This document shows, in pieces, positions 58,736 through 64,000 of a stretch of 64,000 nt of DNA. This DNA comes from Grifola frondosa (taxonomy: Eukaryota; Basidiomycota; Agaricomycetes; Polyporales; Grifolaceae). Numbering within the stretch: the first letter of the stretch is position 1; the number at the start of each line of letters is the position of its first letter. The translations under genes were made by a program, and so were the position numbers. Location of the stretch: assembly GCA_001683735.1 (NCBI GenBank), contig LUGG01000011.1, positions 1,054,001 to 1,118,000 on the forward strand, in the 5' to 3' direction. The notes under the pieces are model-generated. The model searched no databases. It was not told the DNA's origin and worked only from the letters and a program-made list of their open reading frames with translations.

Positions 58736-60130
58736 ATGGCCCATCTCATCAATTAACCAAGTATGATATCAAGGATTCCAATATCCTTCGGCTCCGAGTG
58801 AGTTCATCTTCAATGTCTACCGGAATCTTAGCCTATCTCACCACGACAACTTTTCTGAATATCACACCTTTATGTTAGTTAGAGAAACGAGTCCGAGAGC
58901 ACGCAGGTGATGGCGAAGTTGCATGGCAACGCGTCGGACAGCAGACTGGAACTCAGGTTTGGAGGATTGAGCAGTTCGCCGTCAAGGAATGGCCCCAGAC
59001 TCGCTTCGGCTGCTTCTATGATGGTGACTCGTATATCGTTTTACATGTGCGTGAATCGCTAGCAAGCACATCGATCTGATCACTTACGAGGTCACTTAAG
59101 ACGTATAAGAAGACACCAGAGGCTCAGGAACTGTCTTATGATCTTCATTTCTGGTTAGGGGAAGATACGACCCAAGATGAAGCAGGCACTGCTGCCTACA
59201 AGACAGTTGAACTGGATGACCGTGAGGATGCATCTCATTTAAGATTGAAAGTTCGGTTTCAAAGGTATATGCAGATCTTGGTGGTACTCCTGTGCAATAT
59301 AGAGAAGTCCAGTCTTATGAATCTCCGCGGTTCCTATCTTACTTCCCTCGGTTTGTGTGCCTCCGCGGAGGAGTCGCCACTGGATTCCACCATGTGTCAT
59401 CACCGCCTCCGGAGAACACCCGCCGACTCTATCAAATTAGTGCCATACATTTGACTGGCCACAGCGCTCATTCATCGCATTTGCAAGTCCGTGAGGTAGC
59501 AGCAGAAGGGTCTAGCCTCATTCAAGGACACGTCTATGTCCTAGATCTTGGCAGCAAAATATGGCAATTCAACACTAGGAAGAGCGTTGGGAAAGAGAGG
59601 TACAAAGCCGCGGAATTCGTTCAATCTCTCGTGAACGAGAGACACACCCAATGCGCAACCGCTGTCTATGGTTCGCTTCGTTGTATCGCATTACGTCTGT
59701 CATCATAACTAACACCGTGCTCTTTTCCCCAGATGAGTTATGGGGAGGGAGCGGGAAAGTTCCTATCTGCTCTCGAATAGACAGCGTTCCAGATATAGAA
59801 CGTGTCGAGGCTAAGTCGGAGCTGGCTCTGTTCCGTCTTTCGGATGCGACAGGCACAGTGGTGTTCAACTCGCTTCACGCCTGCACGCTCAACCCTTTCA
59901 CCTGACGATGCATTCCTCTTGGACGATGCGTCGAACCCCACATCACCAGCCATATACGTGTGGATTGGTTCGGGCGCGTCCTTGGCGGAGCGTCGACCAG
60001 CATTGCAATATGGGCAATGGTACCTCTACAACCGTAGACAGGGAGGGGGAACAATGTCTTCGCGGTGAATATCGTGAAGATGAAACAAGGGAACGAGACG
60101 GAGTCCTTCTTGCAGGCAATCGGTGCATGA
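58736..60130 (+). CDS. Gelsolin/villin-family actin-binding protein
   Basis: Gelsolin-repeat protein of about 390 residues that likely severs or caps actin filaments under Ca2+ control. ATG 58736 (MAHLI) leads, after a one-base slip near 58760, to KYDIKDSNI and then [68 protein letters not shown]. Repeat 2 has [33 protein letters not shown] and [16 protein letters not shown] last repeat has [36 protein letters not shown] and [20 protein letters not shown], ending at TGA 60128. Further breaks occur near 59890 and in the G5 run near 60047, where six G would restore the frame. Three repeats suggest a fragmin/severin-like form. Confidence 0.85.
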
Positions 60131-60356
60131 GGAATTTAGGTTTATTGTACACTATGGGAGGACTTTGAATCTTTAAATGTGACATGGAACGCTCGAGCGA
60201 CATTTCGAACATTTCACGGTGGCCTCCCCGATGTCGTATCTTCTTCCATATCGGAGCTTTCAGGGTCGTCCTTCGGGGTCCACTGTCGAAAGGTAAAAAC
60301 ATCAACTTCCCCTTCTTGCCTCAGAATCCTGTAAATTTGAGCCACATATCATTGAG

Positions 60357-62477
60357 TTATGGCCTATTATTAGAAGAAAGAATATACTCGTCGAAGAGCG
60401 CGATTGTGCTGCTGTCGTTTCCATCTTCTGTGTGACTCGTCAAGCCCATTGCTTCCATGAAGATCGTGTTATAGTTGGGGTCCGTGACAGGTAGCGCGCG
60501 GACATCTTGAGGAGTCAACGATAACGACTGCGCGCAGGGAGAACTTGAGGTAGGGTATGGAGGAACGATGTCGCGCTCAATGCCGGCCGTCACAATATAG
60601 GGGTAATGAGGGTGTATCAACGACGTGTTGACAATTGATTCGTGCCCTGAATCAGAATCAACGAAGAAGGATACTAGTGGAGCCAAAGGACGCTACCCGT
60701 CATTCGACAAAGGGGGGTTGGCAATTCCATAGGGATATAACGGGGCTGTGACAAGGCAGATGCGAAGGCTGCGATATCTCGATGAACAAGATTCCAAACA
60801 GACAGGCACGAAGACAACGAACCAATGGTATTCTGATTTCCCGCATCTGTCCATTCGTCTGCATCCACCACTTCTCTGGATTCCATAAGATCAGCCATCT
60901 TTGGAATCTTCCACACGTATGCGCGGAAATCATCCGAGCCCGCTGTATAGTAATCATCGTCATCAAGTCCAAAGCCTCCGAATGACCCATGCTTTAGTTG
61001 ATAGTTAGTCACAGAAACTAGTAATTTCGCAGACAACGTCACCTTTATTGTACAGCAATTTGAGTACGAACGCTCTCCTTGAGGTACAACTGCGCCACCC
61101 GGTAAATTATGTCCGCTACATATAGCAATCGGGTGAGGGTCATTGACCGCATATATGGTTGGAAAATAATTCTGGAAGTGGACAGTTGAGATTATTCGAA
61201 TGAGTGGACAGTTCTGAACACTTACAAGCATTGTGACGGACAACTTGTTTCCTTTTCCATTGGTGAGATTCGGCCTGTGATAGATATATGGGACATGCCT
61301 TTATGATCGAACGCAAGGCTGCTGACTTCCGGATTGCTCAAGTGCGAAACAGACCGTTTCGACAAAGTTGTTACATACTGAACGCCAACCCCGTGAATAA
61401 ACATAGGACAAATTCTCAGGGAACTTACAGTCTGAACAATGCCTTTGCGGCTTCTTTGTGATGAGGGTCCAAATGCCATGCGAGTGTCGCGCAGGCATAC
61501 TTCTCCACGATTATCGCTCGTTGCAAATATATGCGCCATTGTTGGATGATATTGAACGCCGGTAAATTCTGCATCGTGTTGCAAAGTGCTTTGTGCCAGA
61601 GTAAGACGACTATCTGCTCTGCAATCATGCATAATGATACGTCCGTCTTCGCTAGGAACAGTATTATTTGTGCTTGTGAAACAAAAGCACATAAGAAACA
61701 CTCACGCAGCACTGAGAAAGATATGGTCTTGTTCAGGATGACATGAGATAGACCGAATGCTGTCCTACATCATCTCAAGTATAGACTGTTTGTTAAGATC
61801 AGCAAGTACGTACGGTATGGGGATGAAAGCTTGTATCAGGAGCGTCGGTGCTGTATGAACTCAACGGCGAGGACATGGTTGAGATGTCGAACTGAAGGAT
61901 AACATTGCGAGTGTCACCGCTATATACAAACACATCATAGAGAATCGTAGAAAAGAGAATCTGAGATGATACTAACGAGTACAGATAGCTGTTCGTTGCA
62001 GAGAACGCAAGGGCAAACACGTTGGCCTGCAGGACTATAAGGACCTTTTCGCGACGATAGGGTTGAAATACCCACCTTAGAACGACTAAAACGCCAAGAT
62101 GGTTGCGAGAGATCGTCCTGATGGAAGTCCCACAGAAATATATGAGGATCTAGATTGTACGCAACTTATTGAGTGTATCGCACAACATATGGTTGTTTGT
62201 GAACAGACGAACCATCACCTGCACTCGCTAACCATCGCCCATCTCCAGAGAATGCTAGGGCATCGACACAAGATGTGTGCGCGCTCAGCTTCCTATAGCA
62301 GTCCGTCAATCTTTTCCTTTCGGTGATGTGTTTTCCTGTTCCTTACTTGGAGTAAGGAAAGCCTCCATTTATGACATGTTCAGTTATATGTCTCCTGGAT
62401 TCATCCATTGCAATGGGATCAGTAGTGCCGGTCGCCTGAAGGCCTCCGAACCGTTTAGGGTGCCGATGTGAAGCCAT
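60357..62477 (-). CDS. WD40 repeat protein, DDB1-CUL4-associated-factor type
   Basis: Minus-strand WD40 protein of about 500 residues resembling DCAF substrate receptors of CUL4 ubiquitin ligases. Start ATG 62477 (MASHRHPKRFGG). Blades: LSAHTSCVDALAFSGDGRWL, DPHIFLWDFHQDD, ANVFALAFSATNSYLYS, GDTRNVILQFDIS, DSIRSISCHPEQDHIFLSA, DGRIIMHDCRADSRL, GVQYHPTMAHIFATSDNRG, EVCLRDTRM, SSLAFDHKGH, AGSDDFRAYVWKIP and GHESIVNTSLIHPHYPYIVT. RDTR, followed by GVQYHP and YVWKIP, is the pattern I associate with the DCAF5/DCAF6-like branch. About eleven short introns; no frame break found. The C-terminus (SSTIALFDEYILSS) is short. The exact orthologue is not assigned. Confidence 0.8.
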
Positions 62478-62815
62478 CAGAGCGTCATGTGCGAGCTTGC
62501 ACAAGAGAAATGACCACCCAAAGTCAAAGTTGACAGCAGTAGTTTTATACTAAAGTAGAAGATGACAGACAAGTGAGTCCATGAAGTTGTGAGACCTTGC
62601 TGTGGCTGAAAGCGGACTCGCGAACTCGAAGCGCTTGAGTCTTAGTTAACGATCACGTCACCAGCATGCGTACTTGACAGTCATGAACTAATTCACCTGG
62701 CAGACCGCAAATCAACAATAGTTCTAGTATGTAGTGCATTTCCGGTTCCGACATTCCGTAAGTAGTACAAGGAGCAATGTAAGATGATGAAGCCACATGA
62801 AATGATCCCAAGTGC
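62478..62815. other. Intergenic, DCAF upstream and heme oxygenase 3' side
   Basis: About 340 bp without a gene signal. Confidence 0.4.
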
Positions 62816-63946
62816 TCAATTGGCTGCACTGGTGAACCATTGTTGGAATGCTTCGAGTTTCGCATAACCTCTCTCTCCAGTGAAACCCCCTACAACAAGG
62901 ATAAAGTGTGCCAGTGACAGAGCTGCCACAACAGAGATGATGGAAGACAGCCTGTACAGCCATTCCTTCGGCTCAGCCGCCTCGTAAACAACCTTGGAGA
63001 CTGCTTCAGACTTGGTGTCCTCTTCAATGGGAGTCGTAGGCTCCGACTCAGAGTCAATTGGGGACGTTGACTCATAGAATGGTGGAGTGGACGAAGGAGC
63101 CTTGAGGGACGCAAAGATGGCGGTGGACAGTTCGAATGCCAGGTTGGCTTCACGCACAATGGCAGCTGCGACGCGCACAAGGATATGGAAGTTAGTTCTC
63201 ACGTAAGACGTCGAAGTGACTGGAGACATCGTACCCTTTAGTGCTTTGTCATTGCCGACGGCAGTATTCATGCCATCACGATACCACTCCTTGATCTTCT
63301 TCATGTCGCCGATGGTCCCGGATCCAGTTCCGCCGAGGGGCTTGAAGTCATAAAACTGTACCCCGTTGCCATTCTCCAGGCCATACGCTTTGACCACTCT
63401 GCGGCGGATAAATTGGCCGCCACTAAGGTCACCGAGGTAGCGGACGTAAGCATGGGAAAGCAGCGGGGAAGGGTCCGAGGATTCCGCGACAGCCTCAATG
63501 CGCGACACGTAGTCGGTCAGAGCAGAAGGAGGGGAGAGCATGAGGGCGGTGTGCATGGGATGAGATTGCCAAGTCGATTCATTCACTTGTAACAAGTGGC
63601 TGATGTCGGCCGCGATATTCGACGAACGAGCAAAAAGAGCAGGGTTGTGCGTTGGATATAGCGTCGAGTGAGATGCATACTGCTCGAGTGCGCATTCCAG
63701 GTGACTATCGGAAGGATCATGAGACCATTTGTTGGACAGCAGCAGCGAAGGCGCTTACTCGTATATGTGCCACAGCATCATGAGGAAGCGTACGTACTCC
63801 TCCTTGTCCAGCTCTCCACGGGTCAGCCAGCCAGCACCTTCGCTATGCTCTGCCCTTTCATGCGCCGCAGCGGTCCCCACACGCAGGAGTGTGGCAATGG
63901 GGAGTGAGAGATCAAGGTCAACAGTCGTAGCAACGGTGGGCGTCAT
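62816..63946 (-). CDS. Heme oxygenase, tail-anchored
   Basis: Heme oxygenase, which opens heme to biliverdin, CO and iron at the ER. Exons are 63759-63946, 63235-63704 and 62816-63165, summing to 335 codons in frame plus the stop. The proximal heme-ligand helix is LLRVGTAAAHERAEHS (His ligand in the HERAEH stretch). EEYVRFLMMLWHIYD follows, then AYVRYLGDLSGGQFI, the distal-helix signature with the flexible glycines (GDLSGGQ). A Ser/Pro/Glu linker leads to a C-terminal membrane span (SIISVVAALSLAHFILVVGG) and a short tail. Length and layout match fungal tail-anchored heme oxygenases. A role in iron recovery from heme is likely but depends on species. Confidence 0.93.
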
Positions 63947-64000
63947 GGCGAATGTGGATAATTATCTGGACGACTTGTACTGAGCGGGAGAGGATCACAG

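Overview
The window is nuclear DNA from a filamentous basidiomycete, most likely a wood-decay Agaricomycete. Genes are dense on both strands and broken by many 50-60 bp GT-AG introns. The protein families fit this group: FunK1 fungal kinases, BTB/POZ and F-box expansions, a polyporopepsin-type aspartic protease, fused ergothioneine synthase Egt1 and an RRM-YTH protein. I saw no rRNA, convincing tRNA, CRISPR array, intact transposon or virus-like gene.

Layout. 0-17.6 kb: tail of a BTB-family gene, a small unknown gene divergent from RNR1 (ribonucleotide reductase large subunit), then aldo-keto reductase 1, FunK1-1, FunK1-2, aldo-keto reductase 2 and a BTB gene, all on +. 18-29 kb: aspartic protease (-), F-box protein (-), DHHC palmitoyltransferase (+), EGT1 (-). 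29-37 kb: a gene-poor stretch with a FunK1 scrap, aldo-keto reductase 3 (-), eIF3i (-), a second full-length BTB gene (+). 37-46 kb: an orphan first exon resembling Elp1, the RRM-YTH gene (+), a FunK1 relic (+), a delta-12 fatty acid desaturase (+). 46-56 kb: RPS19 (-), F-box gene (+), FunK1-4 (-), a CK1-family kinase with a duplicated C-terminal module (-). 56-64 kb: GH30 glycosidase (+), gelsolin-family gene (+), WD40 DCAF-like gene (-), heme oxygenase (-).

Two themes stand out. First, three families recur as interspersed paralogues: FunK1 (three near-complete loci, one internally deleted relic, one scrap), membrane-anchored aldo-keto reductases (three) and BTB proteins (three). They form an accessory layer among housekeeping genes. 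Second, many otherwise conserved genes carry single-base frame breaks, often at G, C, T or A runs that are one base short, while neighbours (FunK1-1, FunK1-2, desaturase, GH30, heme oxygenase, CK1) read cleanly. I favour sequence error for most of these over gene death, but cannot prove it here.

I found no multi-gene system that I can call new. The best leads are the FunK1/reductase/BTB clusters, the reductase lacking its catalytic tyrosine, the split YTH domain, and the CK1 kinase with an altered catalytic loop and a repeated tail.
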